From Oscillospiraceae bacterium (GTDB taxonomy: Bacteria; Bacillota; Clostridia; Oscillospirales; Oscillospiraceae), in NCBI GenBank assembly GCA_017447645.1, contig JAFSNA010000021.1, forward strand, positions 1-53,648: a stretch of DNA of 53,648 bases, in the 5' to 3' direction. A program made the translations under genes and the position numbers. Below are positions 37,925 to 47,019 of the stretch, one piece after another; position 1 is the first letter of the stretch; each line of letters starts with the position of its first letter. Below the pieces are notes generated by a model that was not told the origin of the DNA, did not search any database, and saw only the letters and a program-made list of their open reading frames with translations.

Positions 37925-38920
37925 TTACACGATAAAGCCGCCGCCGAGGACCTTGTCGCCGTCGTAAAGCACGGCGGACTGTCCCGGCGCGGGGGCGCGG
38001 ACGGGCGTGTCGCATTCGATGCGCACCCGGCCTTCCCCGATGGGCGTCGCGATGCACGCCGGCTCCTCCCACCTGGTGTGCCTCACGCGCACGCCGGCGC
38101 GGATCGGCCCCGCGGGCACGTCGATCAGCCAGTTGAAGTCCCGCGCGGTCAGCTCGGTTTTGAACAGCTCCTCCCACAGCGCCAGCTCGATCGCGTTTGT
38201 CCCGGCGTCGATGCGGGAGATATAGACCTTGCGGCCGTCGATCAGGCCCGCCTTCCGCTGCCCGACGGTATAGCGCACGATGCCCTCGTGCCGTCCGACG
38301 ACCTCGCCGTGAAAGATGAAATCGCCCGGCGGAGGGAGCTCTCCGCGGCGGGAGAGCCAGCCGACGTAATCCTTGTCGGGGATGAAGCAGATCTCCATGC
38401 TGTCCTTTTTGTGCGCGACGGGGAGGGAGAGACGCTCTGCCAGCGCGCGGGTCTCGGTCTTCTCCATGCCGCCGAGCGGGAGCACGAGCCGGTCCAGCTG
38501 CTCGCGCCGCAGACGGCAGAGCATATAGCTCTGGTCGTTGGACGGCTGCCCTTTGTACAGCGCGCCGCCCTCCGCGCGGGCGTAATGCCCGGTGGCGATC
38601 GCCTCCGCGCCGAGACGGTCGGCTGTCTCGAGCAGGGCGCGGAATTTCACGGACGGATTGCAGAGGATGCAGGGATTGGGCGTCTCGCCGCGCAGATAGC
38701 TTTGACAGAACGGCGCGCAGACCTTCTCCTCCAGCTCCGCGCGGACGTCGCGGATCTCGAGCGGGATCGAGAGGAACGCCGCCGTATCGACGGCGTCGCG
38801 GCGCGCGTTTTCGTCGGTATTGTCGAGATAGAGGCCGACGACCTCCCAGCCTGCGCGGCGCAGCAGCGCGGCGGACACGGCGGAATCGACGCCGCCGGAA
38901 AAACCGAGCACGACCTTCAT
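37925..38920 (-). CDS. mnmA: tRNA 2-thiouridylase MnmA
   Basis: ATP-dependent thiolation of U34 in tRNA for Lys, Glu and Gln. PP-loop [12 protein letters not shown] at the N-terminus, catalytic Cys in [12 protein letters not shown] and the second, persulfide Cys in [11 protein letters not shown], with GHYAR and VGQRKAGL between and after. At 331 residues it is a little shorter than usual (about 360), with a reduced C-terminal barrel. It overlaps mnmG by ATGA; both enzymes modify the same wobble uridine, which explains the pairing. Sulfur is expected from the cysteine desulfurase encoded at 42823. Confidence 0.95.
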   Translation of the reverse strand: MKVVLGFSGGVDSAVSAALLRRAGWEVVGLYLDNTDENARRDAVDTAAFLSIPLEIRDVRAELEEKVCAPFCQSYLRGETPNPCILCNPSVKFRALLETADRLGAEAIATGHYARAEGGALYKGQPSNDQSYMLCRLRREQLDRLVLPLGGMEKTETRALAERLSLPVAHKKDSMEICFIPDKDYVGWLSRRGELPPPGDFIFHGEVVGRHEGIVRYTVGQRKAGLIDGRKVYISRIDAGTNAIELALWEELFKTELTARDFNWLIDVPAGPIRAGVRVRHTRWEEPACIATPIGEGRVRIECDTPVRAPAPGQSAVLYDGDKVLGGGFIV

Positions 38921-40785
38921 CTGTTCTTCTCCAGCCAGATCATCAGTACGGCGAGATCCGCGGGGGAGACGCCGGAAATGCGCCCCGCGCGGCCGAGGTT
39001 TTCCGGCCGGATCGCCTTGAGCTTCTCGCGCGCCTCGAGCCGCAGCCCGGTGATCGCGTCGTAGTCGAGATCCTCCGGAAGCGCGCGCTCCTCCATGCGG
39101 GCAAATTCCTCGACCTGCCGGAGCTGGCGGCGGATATAGCCCTCGTACTTCAGATTGATCTCCACGGATTCGGCCACGGCGCGCGGCAGTGCCGGCCGCT
39201 GCGGGTCGAAGGCCGCGAGATCGGCGTAGGAAAGCTGCGGGCGGCGGATGAGCTCGGCAAGGCTGACGCCGGAGAGGACGGGAGCCGTCCCGCGCTCTTC
39301 CAGCAGCGCGTTGAGCGCTTCACCCGGCGCGAGATGGCTGTTTTCCAGCCGCTCGATCTCCGCTCGCACGGCGGCGTATTTTTCCAGCACGGCCGCATGA
39401 CGCTCCGGAGAAACGAGACCGAGACGAAGGCCGATCGCGCTCAGACGCTCGTCGGCGTTGTCCTGGCGCAGGATCAAACGGTACTCGCTGCGCGAGGTCA
39501 TCATGCGGTAGGGCTCGTTCGTGCCCTTGGTGACGAGATCGTCGATCAGCGCGCCGATGTAGGCCTCGCTGCGCCGCAGGATCAGAGGCTCTCTCCCGAG
39601 CAGCTTCAGCGCGGCGTTCACACCGGCGACGAAGCCCTGCACGGCAGCCTCCTCATAGCCGGACGAGCCGTTGAACTGGCCCGCGCCGTAGAGCCCGGCG
39701 ATCTTTTTGCACTCGAGCGTGGGGCGCAGCTCCGTCGGGTCGATGCAGTCGTACTCGATGGCGTAGGCGCAGCGCGTCATCTCGGCGTGCTCGAGGCCGG
39801 GGATCGTATGCAGCATCTCCAGCTGTACCTCCTCCGGCATGGAGGAGGAAAAGCCTTGGATATACAGCTCCTCGGTCTCGAGCCCCATCGGCTCGACGAA
39901 GAGCTGATGCCGCGGCTTGTCGGGAAAGGTCATGACCTTGGTCTCGATGCTGGGGCAGTAGCGCGGGCCGACGCCCTCGATCACGCCCGCGTAGATCGGG
40001 CTGCGGCCGAGGTTGCGGCGGATGATCTCGTGCGTGCGCTCGTTGGTGTAGGTCAGATAGCAGACCGCGCGGTTCTCCGGCGCGGTCTCGGTCGAAAAGG
40101 AAAAGGGCTCCGGCTCGGGATCGCCCGTCTGCAGCTCCATTTTGGAAAAATCCACGCTGCGGCGGTTGACGCGAGGGGGCGTGCCGGTCTTGAAGCGGCG
40201 CATGGAAAGACCCATCCCGCGCAGCCGCGCGGCCAGCGGAACGGCCGCGGCCAGCCCGTCGGGGCCGGAGGAGCGCAGCACCTCGCCCACGATCGTGCGC
40301 CCGTCGAGATAGGTGCCCGAGGCGATCACGACCGCGCGGCAGGCGAAGACCGCGCCAGTCTGTGTGACGACGGAGACGACGCGCCCGTCCTCCACGCCGA
40401 TGTCGACGACCTCGGCCTGCCGGACGCGCAGATGCTCCTGCCGCTCAAGCGTGTGCTTCATGATCTCGCTGTAGCGCCGACGGTCGGCCTGCGCACGCAG
40501 TGAGTGCACGGCGGGCCCCTTGCCGAGGTTGAGCATGCGGTACTGGATGCAGGCGCGGTCCGCGGCCTTCGCCATCTCGCCGCCCAGCGCGTCCAGCTCG
40601 CGCACGAGGTGCCCCTTGCCCGTGCCGCCGATCGCGGGGTTGCAGGGCATGTTGCCCACGCTGTCGAGATTGACCGTGAAGCAGACCGTGTCCAGCCCCA
40701 GACGCGCGGCGGCAAGCGCTGCCTCGATGCCCGCGTGTCCCGCGCCGATCACGGCGATATCACATTGTCCCGCGTCGTATCTCAT
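38917..40785 (-). CDS. mnmG: tRNA uridine 5-carboxymethylaminomethyl modification enzyme MnmG (GidA)
   Basis: FAD-dependent partner of MnmE that adds the carboxymethylaminomethyl group to U34. The N-terminal Rossmann motif is [30 protein letters not shown] follows, and the conserved [13 protein letters not shown] and TSRSEYRL segments lie in the second half. 622 residues, normal. Start at 40785 has GGGAG six bases upstream; the frame is open further 5 prime but upstream of the promoter. The operon is mnmG-mnmA. Confidence 0.96.
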   Translation of the reverse strand: MRYDAGQCDIAVIGAGHAGIEAALAAARLGLDTVCFTVNLDSVGNMPCNPAIGGTGKGHLVRELDALGGEMAKAADRACIQYRMLNLGKGPAVHSLRAQADRRRYSEIMKHTLERQEHLRVRQAEVVDIGVEDGRVVSVVTQTGAVFACRAVVIASGTYLDGRTIVGEVLRSSGPDGLAAAVPLAARLRGMGLSMRRFKTGTPPRVNRRSVDFSKMELQTGDPEPEPFSFSTETAPENRAVCYLTYTNERTHEIIRRNLGRSPIYAGVIEGVGPRYCPSIETKVMTFPDKPRHQLFVEPMGLETEELYIQGFSSSMPEEVQLEMLHTIPGLEHAEMTRCAYAIEYDCIDPTELRPTLECKKIAGLYGAGQFNGSSGYEEAAVQGFVAGVNAALKLLGREPLILRRSEAYIGALIDDLVTKGTNEPYRMMTSRSEYRLILRQDNADERLSAIGLRLGLVSPERHAAVLEKYAAVRAEIERLENSHLAPGEALNALLEERGTAPVLSGVSLAELIRRPQLSYADLAAFDPQRPALPRAVAESVEINLKYEGYIRRQLRQVEEFARMEERALPEDLDYDAITGLRLEAREKLKAIRPENLGRAGRISGVSPADLAVLMIWLEKNR

Positions 40786-40822
40786 GAGGATCTCCCGTTC
40801 CGTTTGGGTGGATAATACAAAA

Positions 40823-40850
40823 ATTATAGCAGATTGCGCGCAAAATACAA
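40823..40850 (-). promoter_or_regulatory. Promoter of mnmG-mnmA
   Basis: On the minus strand, TTGTAT (40845-40850), 16-base spacer, TATAAT (40823-40828). Confidence 0.68.
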
Positions 40851-40929
40851 TCCTTTTTGCCGCGCTTGAAAAGAGAGGGAAGGAGGGAGGAAAAAGGGCG
40901 GAAAAACGCGCGGCGGCGCGAAAAAAGCA

Positions 40930-40958
40930 TTGACCGGCAATCCCATAAGTTGTATAAT
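40930..40958 (+). promoter_or_regulatory. Promoter of the Pro/Glu-rich surface protein gene
   Basis: TTGACC (40930-40935), 17-base spacer, TATAAT (40953-40958). Confidence 0.8.
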
Positions 40959-41009
40959 TCATTTAATAGGGAAACTATATCCTGTGTTTGTTAAGTGAGG
41001 TGCTGCGGA

Positions 41010-42194
41010 ATGGTCCGAAAGTTCTCCAGGCTGGTCACGCTCGCGCTGGCGGCGTGCCTGCTCCTTTCCATGATAGGCGTTCCCGTCTCGGCGGAGGACA
41101 CCATCCTTGAAAAAGCGCTCGTCACGATGAGCAGGGAGCCCGTCGTGATGCTGACGCCGAACGACATCGTCTTTACGACCAGCATGGAGGGGGCCACGGT
41201 CACCTCCGTCACCTGGACCGACGCCGCGGGCAAGACCGTGGGCGGGACGGAGGCTTTCCAGAGCCAGACGAGCTATACCTTCGTGGTCAAGCTCACCGCG
41301 AAGGCCGGCTATGTCTTCGGCGCGTCCCCCAAGGGCTATGTGAACAATGACGGCAGCAACGTGCAGACCGCCGTCAGCGCCGACGGGAAGACGGTCTCGC
41401 TGCGCCGCACCTACGGCCAGCTGGTCATCTATTCGCCGACCATCCTCAAGCAGCCCCAGCCGGACCCCCCGATCAATCCGGGCGGCCGCGTCTCCTATGC
41501 CGCCACAGCCAGCTTCGCCGTCAAGCACGACTGGTTTCTCAAGAGCCCCGACAACAAAGAAACGCTCGACCTTGCCGCCGCGCGGGAGCGCTTTCCCGGC
41601 GTCGTCATCAACGACACGGGCAACAGCCTGATCATCGACAGGGTCCCGGCGGAGATGAACGGCTGGAAGGCCTTCTGCCGCTTCCAGGAGAGTACGGGCA
41701 CGTATTTCACCGACACCCAGACGGCGGAGATCCAGGTGAAGCTCCCCGCTCCGACGCCCACGCCGGAGCCCACGCCTGAGCCGAGCGCCGAGCCGGAACC
41801 GACGCCGGAGCCCACGGCCGAGCCGGAGCCCACGGCCGAACCGGAACCGACGCCGGAACCGACGCCGGAGCCCACGCCGGAGCCGACGCCCTCCGCCGTG
41901 CCGCAGCCGCGCGCCTGGCAGTCTAACGAGGGAGGCCACTGGCATGAGAACGCTGCGGGCGAGACCAGCGACCTCGGCGAGCACAGCTACGTCTGGTCCT
42001 CTGCGGACGAGCAGGGAAGAGAGACGGGCGTGTGCAGCGTCTGCGGATTCACGACCACGCGCGTCAGCCCGACGTACACCAGAAACGAGGTCAAGGCCAA
42101 GCTGCTCATCGGTCTCGGCGTCGCCGTGGCGGTGCTGATGATGCTTTCCCTGGCCGCCCCGCGCAAGAAGAAAAAACACAAGGGCAAAAAGTAA
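41010..42194 (+). CDS. Surface protein with Pro-Thr-Glu repeat stalk and C-terminal membrane anchor
   Basis: A 394-residue exported protein. A signal peptide (basic start, hydrophobic core to about 28, cut after VSA) precedes an about 210-residue beta-rich region (two Ig/Big-like blocks by appearance). Then comes an about 47-residue repeat of Pro-Glu and Pro-Thr pairs (41751-41895) that may span the wall, a Trp/His-rich segment, a CxxC (VCSVCGFT), one membrane helix near residue 362, and a tail rich in Lys. There is no LPxTG, so it is membrane anchored, not sortase linked. The ATG at 41010 has GAGGTG before it; a GTG 15 bases upstream is less likely. Function unknown. Confidence 0.85.
   Translation: MVRKFSRLVTLALAACLLLSMIGVPVSAEDTILEKALVTMSREPVVMLTPNDIVFTTSMEGATVTSVTWTDAAGKTVGGTEAFQSQTSYTFVVKLTAKAGYVFGASPKGYVNNDGSNVQTAVSADGKTVSLRRTYGQLVIYSPTILKQPQPDPPINPGGRVSYAATASFAVKHDWFLKSPDNKETLDLAAARERFPGVVINDTGNSLIIDRVPAEMNGWKAFCRFQESTGTYFTDTQTAEIQVKLPAPTPTPEPTPEPSAEPEPTPEPTAEPEPTAEPEPTPEPTPEPTPEPTPSAVPQPRAWQSNEGGHWHENAAGETSDLGEHSYVWSSADEQGRETGVCSVCGFTTTRVSPTYTRNEVKAKLLIGLGVAVAVLMMLSLAAPRKKKKHKGKK
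41751..41895 (+). repeat. Tandem Pro-Thr-Pro-Glu coding repeat
   Basis: Short in-frame units of 6-12 bases such as CCGACGCCGGAG and CCCACGGCCGAG repeat about a dozen times and encode the stalk of the surface protein. Such tracts can change in length by slippage. Confidence 0.85.
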
Positions 42195-42215
42195 ATGAAC
42201 GCAGAGCGTCAAACA

Positions 42216-42250
42216 GCCGCGGAAGAGAGATCTTCCGCGGCCGTTTCTTT
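42216..42250 (+). terminator. Terminator after the surface protein gene
   Basis: An 11-bp stem GCCGCGGAAGA/TCTTCCGCGGC with a GAGA loop, followed by CGTTTCTTTT. Confidence 0.83.
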
Positions 42251-42325
42251 TCTGCCGGTCAGGATCGCCTTTCGGCGTATGGACGCCCTGCCCGCTTTTT
42301 CGAGATCGGAGACCATGGCGCCCCG

Positions 42326-42358
42326 TGAAAAACGCCCCGTCACCGACGGGGCGTTTCG
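42326..42358 (-). terminator. Terminator after iscU
   Basis: A perfect stem AAACGCCCCGTC/GACGGGGCGTTT, followed on the minus strand by TTTTTC. The roughly 75 bases between this and the previous terminator hold nothing recognisable. Confidence 0.85.
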
Positions 42359-42361
42359 TTG

Positions 42362-42793
42362 TTACTCGTGGCAGTGCTCGCAGTTTTCCACGTTCTTGAA
42401 AAGCTCGGGATCGTAGGCGATGCCGTTCTTGTCGTAATAGTCCTTCACCGCGGCCTTGACGGCCTCCTCGGCCAGCACGGAGCAGTGCAGCTTATAGGCG
42501 GGCAGCCCGTCGAGCGCCTCGACGACCGCCTTGTTCGAGAGCTCCAGCGCCTCTTCGACCGGCTTGCCCTTGATCAGCTCCGTCGCCATCGAGCTCGTGG
42601 CGATCGCGCTGCCGCAGCCGAAGGTGTTGAACTTGCAGTCGACGATCACGCCGTCGCGCACCTTGATATACATGCGCATGATGTCGCCGCATTTGGCGTT
42701 GCCGACCTCGCCGATGCCGTCCGCGTCGTCAAGCTTGCCGACGTTGCGGGGATTCTGGAAATGGTCCATGACCTTATCGCTGTAAAGTGCCAT
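42362..42793 (-). CDS. iscU: Iron-sulfur cluster scaffold protein IscU/NifU-N
   Basis: A 143-residue scaffold on which [2Fe-2S] and [4Fe-4S] clusters are built. The three ligand cysteines are present: Cys35 (NAKCGD, with the stabilising Asp37), Cys60 (NTFGCGSAIA) and Cys103 (KLHCSVLAEEA). The C-terminus adds a CxxC (NCEHCHE) found in clostridial NifU-like forms. The lack of the SUF-type insertion marks it as Isc/Nif type. Third gene of iscR-iscS-iscU; the 29-base gap to iscS contains a GAGG site. Confidence 0.95.
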   Translation of the reverse strand: MALYSDKVMDHFQNPRNVGKLDDADGIGEVGNAKCGDIMRMYIKVRDGVIVDCKFNTFGCGSAIATSSMATELIKGKPVEEALELSNKAVVEALDGLPAYKLHCSVLAEEAVKAAVKDYYDKNGIAYDPELFKNVENCEHCHE

Positions 42794-42822
42794 CTTTCTA
42801 TTCCTCCTGTATTTAGCTCTGC

Positions 42823-44010
42823 TCAGATCAGATGCGCTCGCGTGCCCTTTTCCAGCTCGTCCCAGACGGGGGAGATGGAGCGGAGATACTCGACGACGCG
42901 CGGAACTGTTTCGATGATGTGGTCGATCTGGTCCATGCTGTTGTACTCGCCGATCGAGAGACGCAGCGAGCCGTGCGCAACCTCGTGCGGGATGCCGAGG
43001 GAGAGCAGCACGTGGCTCGGATCGAGCGAGCCGGAGGTGCAGGCGCTGCCCGAGGAGGCGCAGATCCCCTCTTTGTCGAGCAGGAGCAGCAGGCTCTCGC
43101 CCTCGATGCCCTCAAAGCACATGTTGACCGTTCCGGGAACGTGATGCTCCAGGCTGCCGTTGATTTTGCTGTGCGGGATCTTCGAGAGCTCGGTGAAAAG
43201 CCTGTCGCGCATGGGGATGATCTTCGCGGCGTTTTCCTCGATGTGGTCGCAGCTCTCCTTGAGCGCGGCGGCCAGCGCCACGATGCCCGCGACGTTCTCG
43301 GTGCCGGCGCGCTTGCCGCGCTCCTGCGCGCCGCCCTCGATGATGTTGACCAGCGGCATATTCTTCTTCGCGTACAGCACGCCCACGCCCTTGGGCGCGT
43401 GGAACTTGTGGCCGGACATCGAGAGCATGTCGATGTTCATCGCCTCGACGTCGATGGGCGTGTGGCCGGCGGCCTGCACGGCGTCGGTGTGGAAGGGGAT
43501 GCCCCTCTCGCGGCAGAGCGCGCCGATCTCGGCGATGGGCTGCACGGTGCCGATCTCGTTGTTGGCGAACATCACCGTGACGAGGCAGGTGTCGGGGCGG
43601 ATCGCGGCCTCCACGTCCTCAAGACGGACGACGCCGTCCTCGTGGACGTCGAGCAGCGTGACCTCAAAGCCCTCTTTCTGCAGCTTCGAGAGCGTGTGCA
43701 GCACGGCGTGGTGCTCGAACTTCGTGGAGATCAGATGCTTTTTGCCCTTGCGCGCGCCAACGCGGGCGGCGGATACGATGGCCTGGTTGTCGGCCTCGCT
43801 GCCGCCGGAGGTGAAGTAGATCTCGCGCGGCTGGGCGTTGATGCACTTCGCCACGATCTCGCGCGATTCCTGCAGCGCCTCCTGCGCCCTCTGGCCGAAG
43901 GCGTAAAGGCTGGAGGGGTTGCCGTAGTCCTCGAGCAGGAAGGGGAGCATCGCGTCGAGGGCGGCGCGGCTCACACAGGTGGTGGCCGCGTTGTCTGCGT
44001 ATACGAACAT
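42823..44010 (-). CDS. iscS: Cysteine desulfurase IscS/NifS
   Basis: PLP enzyme that takes sulfur from cysteine and passes it as persulfide to IscU and to thiolation enzymes such as MnmA. Lys202 in SMSGHKFHAPKG binds PLP, and Cys324 in the mobile loop ASSGSACTSG is the persulfide carrier. The opening YADNAATTCVS and NEIGTVQPI are family marks. The length of 395 residues and the short loop fit the NifS/IscS group I. Lies between iscR and iscU in one operon. Confidence 0.96.
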   Translation of the reverse strand: MFVYADNAATTCVSRAALDAMLPFLLEDYGNPSSLYAFGQRAQEALQESREIVAKCINAQPREIYFTSGGSEADNQAIVSAARVGARKGKKHLISTKFEHHAVLHTLSKLQKEGFEVTLLDVHEDGVVRLEDVEAAIRPDTCLVTVMFANNEIGTVQPIAEIGALCRERGIPFHTDAVQAAGHTPIDVEAMNIDMLSMSGHKFHAPKGVGVLYAKKNMPLVNIIEGGAQERGKRAGTENVAGIVALAAALKESCDHIEENAAKIIPMRDRLFTELSKIPHSKINGSLEHHVPGTVNMCFEGIEGESLLLLLDKEGICASSGSACTSGSLDPSHVLLSLGIPHEVAHGSLRLSIGEYNSMDQIDHIIETVPRVVEYLRSISPVWDELEKGTRAHLI

Positions 44011-44041
44011 GGTCAGTTTCCTTTCTTTATATGAAGTGGAT

Positions 44042-44461
44042 TCAATTTCTCCATTTGTCGCCTGTCAGCAGATCCCGGAGGGAAACGGAGTCGAGATAGC
44101 GGTTCGTCAGCTCGTCCAGCTCGCGCCACATGGGCAGCGTCAGACAGGCGGAAGCCTGCGCGCAGGCGACGCCATCGGCCGTGATGCAGGACACGGGAGC
44201 AAGCTTGTCCTCGGTGCTGCGCAGGATCTCGCCGACGGGATAGTCCTCCGGCGGGCGCGACAGCGCATAGCCGCCCTCCTTGCCGCGGCTGCTCTCGACG
44301 AGACCGGCCTTTTTCAGCGCCCCGACGATCGATTCGAGATATTTCATCGAAATATCCTGCCGCTCGGCAATGGTCTTGAGAGAGATGAAGCCCTCGTCCG
44401 GGTGCCGCGCGAGGTCGAGCATGACACGCAGCGCATAGCGCCCCTTGGTGGTGACGTTCAA
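44042..44461 (-). CDS. iscR: Rrf2-family iron-sulfur regulator (IscR-like)
   Basis: A 139-residue winged-helix regulator. The N-terminal TTKGRYALRVMLDLA and the recognition part ISMKYLESIVGALKKAGLV are typical of Rrf2. Three cysteines, Cys92, Cys100 and Cys106 (SCITADGVACAQASACLT), fit a [2Fe-2S] cluster site like that of IscR, which marks it as an Fe-S sensor rather than the cysteine-metabolism regulator CymR. First gene of the isc operon, so it probably controls its own operon through the symmetrical element at 44481-44532. Confidence 0.92.
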   Translation of the reverse strand: MNVTTKGRYALRVMLDLARHPDEGFISLKTIAERQDISMKYLESIVGALKKAGLVESSRGKEGGYALSRPPEDYPVGEILRSTEDKLAPVSCITADGVACAQASACLTLPMWRELDELTNRYLDSVSLRDLLTGDKWRN

Positions 44462-44480
44462 GAGCAGACCCCCTTTTTCA

Positions 44481-44532
44481 ATTCCTACCGCGATACTGTG
44501 GATTTAATATACCACGCTTTTGGTAGGAATTA
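44481..44532. promoter_or_regulatory. Symmetrical operator-like element upstream of iscR
   Basis: Two perfect 10-base inverted half sites, AATTCCTACC (44481-44490) and GGTAGGAATT (44523-44532), have centres 42 bases apart, about four helical turns. Between them, GTGG (44499-44502) and CCAC (44513-44516) form a second symmetrical element around the TATATT-like -10 region of iscR. This arrangement suits two dimers of an Rrf2-type repressor. Confidence 0.6.
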
Positions 44533-44565
44533 AAGAGGCGAGGACGCGGAGACGGGAAAAAGACT

Positions 44566-44631
44566 TGTGCGTTTTTTGCACAACAAACTGCACAAAAAAG
44601 GCTTGCTTTATTTGACTAATGTGCTATCATG
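44566..44631 (+). promoter_or_regulatory. Promoter and possible operator of the amino-acid transporter operon
   Basis: Promoter TTGCTT (44604-44609), 16-base spacer, TATCAT (44626-44631). Just upstream are TTGTGC (44566-44571), its inverted copy GCACAA (44579-44584), and another GCACAA (44591-44596), spaced about 12 bases apart, which could bind a regulator. Confidence 0.5.
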
Positions 44632-44684
44632 CTAACATGTAAAAGCAAACAAAACACCGAGGACTTCATACGGAGGATGAGAAA

Positions 44685-45485
44685 ATGAAAAAGATGATGT
44701 GTGTTCTTCTGGCGCTGACCATGATCTTCGCCCTGTGCGCCTGCGGCAAGACCGCCGCGCCGGCCGCCGAAAAGAAGGTTTTTGTGATGGGCATCGACCC
44801 GGAGTATCCCCCCTTCAGCTATCTCGCGGACGACGGCACTTACGGCGGCTTCGACGTGGAGATCTGCCAGGCGGTCTGCGATTATCTGGGCTGGGAGTTT
44901 AAGATCTTCGGCGTGAACTGGGATGAGAAGCTGGTCCAGCTCGATTCGATGGAATGCGACTGCGTCTGGTCCGGCATGACGATCCTCGACAGCATGAAGG
45001 AAGCCGGCTATGTGATCTCCGCGCCCTATTACGACAACACGCAGGTGCTGGTCGTGAAGGCGGACAGCGGCTATGCGTCCTCGTCCGATCTGGCGGGCAA
45101 GGTCGTGGCGGTGCAGCTGGGCACCTCCGGCGAGGCGCTGCTGCAGGGCGATCTGGCGGATCTCTCCTCCAGCTTTGCGGATGTCGTGACCTGCAACAGC
45201 TTTCTGACCTGCTTTACCGAGCTGGCCGGCGGCGCCGTTGACGCCGTGTTCGTCGACATGCCCGTCGCGGCGAGCTACGTCGCCAAGAACGAGGGCTTCG
45301 CGATCATCGACGAGAACCTCGGCGCCGAGCAGTACGGCATCGCCTTCCGCTCCGGCGACGGCGAGCTCTGCGCACAGGTGGAGGCGGCCGTCCAGGCGCT
45401 GGTCGCGAACGGCACCTACGCCGCGATCGCAAACAAGCCGGAGTACGCCGAGATCGTCAACAATCTCCTCTTCCTCAACGGCTGA
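44685..45485 (+). CDS. Amino-acid ABC transporter substrate-binding lipoprotein
   Basis: A 266-residue family 3 solute-binding protein, exported and lipid anchored. The signal peptide ends in a lipobox with Cys20 (LCAC-G). The mature part starts with VFVMGIDPEYPPFSYL and GGFDVEICQAVCDYLG, typical for polar amino-acid binding proteins (His, Arg, Gln, Cys and others). The ligand-binding Arg/Asp pattern cannot be assigned to one amino acid by eye. First gene of the importer operon; separated from the permease by a strong intercistronic hairpin. Confidence 0.93.
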   Translation: MKKMMCVLLALTMIFALCACGKTAAPAAEKKVFVMGIDPEYPPFSYLADDGTYGGFDVEICQAVCDYLGWEFKIFGVNWDEKLVQLDSMECDCVWSGMTILDSMKEAGYVISAPYYDNTQVLVVKADSGYASSSDLAGKVVAVQLGTSGEALLQGDLADLSSSFADVVTCNSFLTCFTELAGGAVDAVFVDMPVAASYVAKNEGFAIIDENLGAEQYGIAFRSGDGELCAQVEAAVQALVANGTYAAIANKPEYAEIVNNLLFLNG

Positions 45486-45515
45486 GAGAAAAGCGAAGGA
45501 AAGACAGGCATCTGA

Positions 45516-45547
45516 CCCGGGAGCGCATCCCCCCATGCGCTCTCGGG
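45516..45547 (+). promoter_or_regulatory. Intercistronic stem-loop between binding protein and permease
   Basis: A 13-bp stem (45516-45528 with 45535-45547, one G-U) with a six-C loop and no T-run. It can protect the upstream message and so give more binding protein than permease, as seen for other importers. Confidence 0.7.
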
Positions 45548-45583
45548 CAATTGTTCATTCCAAACACGAACGAGGTTTCCCAC

Positions 45584-46231
45584 ATGTCCTTACTGACCAT
45601 GATCGTCAAGATGAGCGAGGGTCTGGGCAAGACCTGCGCCATCTTTTTTCTGACGCTGATCTTTTCGCTGCCGCTGGGCATGCTCGTCGCGCTGCTGCGT
45701 ATGAGCCGGATCAGGATCGTCTCCGCCGTCACGCGCTTTTTCATCACGGTGCTGCGCGGGACGCCGCTGATGCTGCAGCTGCTCGCGGTCACCTACGGGC
45801 CGTATTATCTCTTCGGCGCGACGGTGGCCCGCAACAAGCTGATCCCGGTCGTCGTCGCCTTTGCGATCAACTACGCGGCCTACTTCGCCGAGATCTACCG
45901 CGGCGGGATCGAATCGATCCCCGTGGGGCAGTATGAGGCGGCGGAGGTGCTGGGCTACTCAAAGGTCCAGACCTTTATGCGGATCATCCTGCCCCAGGTG
46001 ATCAAGCGCATCATGCCGAGCGTGACGAACGAGGTCGTGACCCTGGTCAAGGACACCTCGATCGCCTTTACGGTGTCGTATCAGGAGATGTTCACCATCG
46101 GCAAGCAGATCGCGAACTCGCAGACGAGCTTCGTGCCCTTTGTCGTGGCCGGCGTTTTCTATTATCTGTTCAACGCGATCGTCGACTATGCGATGGGCCG
46201 GATCGAGAAGCGGCTGGATTACTATCAATGA
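45584..46231 (+). CDS. Amino-acid ABC transporter permease (HisM/GlnP type)
   Basis: A 215-residue membrane protein with about five helices. The EAA loop that docks the ATPase is visible as [21 protein letters not shown], and RGTPLMLQL is a signature of polar amino-acid permeases. The ATG at 45584 has GAGG eight bases upstream; a TTG 33 bases earlier would add a poor N-terminus. Only one permease is encoded, so it should act as a homodimer. Stop overlaps an ATG of the ATPase gene region. Confidence 0.93.
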   Translation: MSLLTMIVKMSEGLGKTCAIFFLTLIFSLPLGMLVALLRMSRIRIVSAVTRFFITVLRGTPLMLQLLAVTYGPYYLFGATVARNKLIPVVVAFAINYAAYFAEIYRGGIESIPVGQYEAAEVLGYSKVQTFMRIILPQVIKRIMPSVTNEVVTLVKDTSIAFTVSYQEMFTIGKQIANSQTSFVPFVVAGVFYYLFNAIVDYAMGRIEKRLDYYQ

Positions 46232-46245
46232 GAGGGAGCAGAGAC

Positions 46246-47019
46246 ATGGCTGACATCAACATCGGCGCTGCGCCGGACATTCTGGAGATCCGCTCTCTCG
46301 AAAAATCCTTCGGCTCGCTCTGCGTGCTCAGGGACATCTCGCTCTCGGTCGGGAGGGGCAACGTGCTGTCGATCATCGGGCCATCCGGCTCGGGCAAATC
46401 GACGCTGCTGCGCTGCGCGTCCTTTCTCGAGAGCGCCGACGGGGGAGACATCCTCTACGACGGGCAGTATGCGCTCAGGGACGGCGTCTATGCCTCCAAA
46501 GCGGAGCTGAACCGCTTTCGCCGCCGCTTCGGGCTGGTGTTCCAGAACTTCCAGCTCTTCCCGCACTACTCGGTGCTCAAAAACGTCTCCGAGCCGCCGA
46601 TCCTGCAGGGCGAGGACCGCGAGGAGGCGCGCGGGCGGGCGGCGGAGCTTTTGAAAAAAATGGGTCTGGAGGGGAAGGAGAACGCCTATCCCTACCAGCT
46701 CTCCGGCGGCCAGCAGCAGCGCGTGGCGATCGCGCGCGCCCTCGCGATGAGACCGGAGATCCTCTATTTCGACGAGCCGACCTCCGCTCTCGATCCGGAG
46801 CTCACGGGCGAGGTGCTCAAGGTCATCCGCCAGCTCGCGGAGGAAAAGATGACGATGGTGGTCGTCACGCACGAAATGCCCTTTGCCAGGGCGGTCAGCA
46901 GCCGCGTAATCTTCATGGCCGACGGCGTGATCGTCGAGCAGGGAGAGCCGCGGCAGGTATTCGACGATCCGAAGGAGGAGCGGACACGGCAGTTCCTGCG
47001 CGTGTTCGAAAGAGGATGA
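46246..47019 (+). CDS. Amino-acid ABC transporter ATP-binding protein (HisP/GlnQ type)
   Basis: A 257-residue ATPase that drives the importer. Walker [10 protein letters not shown] (about 47), Q-loop in [10 protein letters not shown], signature LSGGQQQR, Walker [15 protein letters not shown], and the H-loop VVTHEM are all intact. The start is uncertain between an ATG at 46228 that overlaps the permease stop and the ATG at 46246, which has GAGAGGGAG before it; I prefer 46246 because of the ribosome site. Overlaps the racemase-like gene by ATGA. Confidence 0.94.
   Translation: MADINIGAAPDILEIRSLEKSFGSLCVLRDISLSVGRGNVLSIIGPSGSGKSTLLRCASFLESADGGDILYDGQYALRDGVYASKAELNRFRRRFGLVFQNFQLFPHYSVLKNVSEPPILQGEDREEARGRAAELLKKMGLEGKENAYPYQLSGGQQQRVAIARALAMRPEILYFDEPTSALDPELTGEVLKVIRQLAEEKMTMVVVTHEMPFARAVSSRVIFMADGVIVEQGEPRQVFDDPKEERTRQFLRVFERG

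Noticed and set aside
41751-41895. Short direct repeats, considered as a CRISPR array
   Set aside because: Units are 6-12 bases, contiguous and in frame, coding for Pro-Glu/Pro-Thr; no spacers.
46228-46245. ATPase start at 46228 overlapping the permease stop
   Set aside because: The overlap is attractive but no ribosome site precedes it, while 46246 has GAGAGGGAG; kept as an alternative only.
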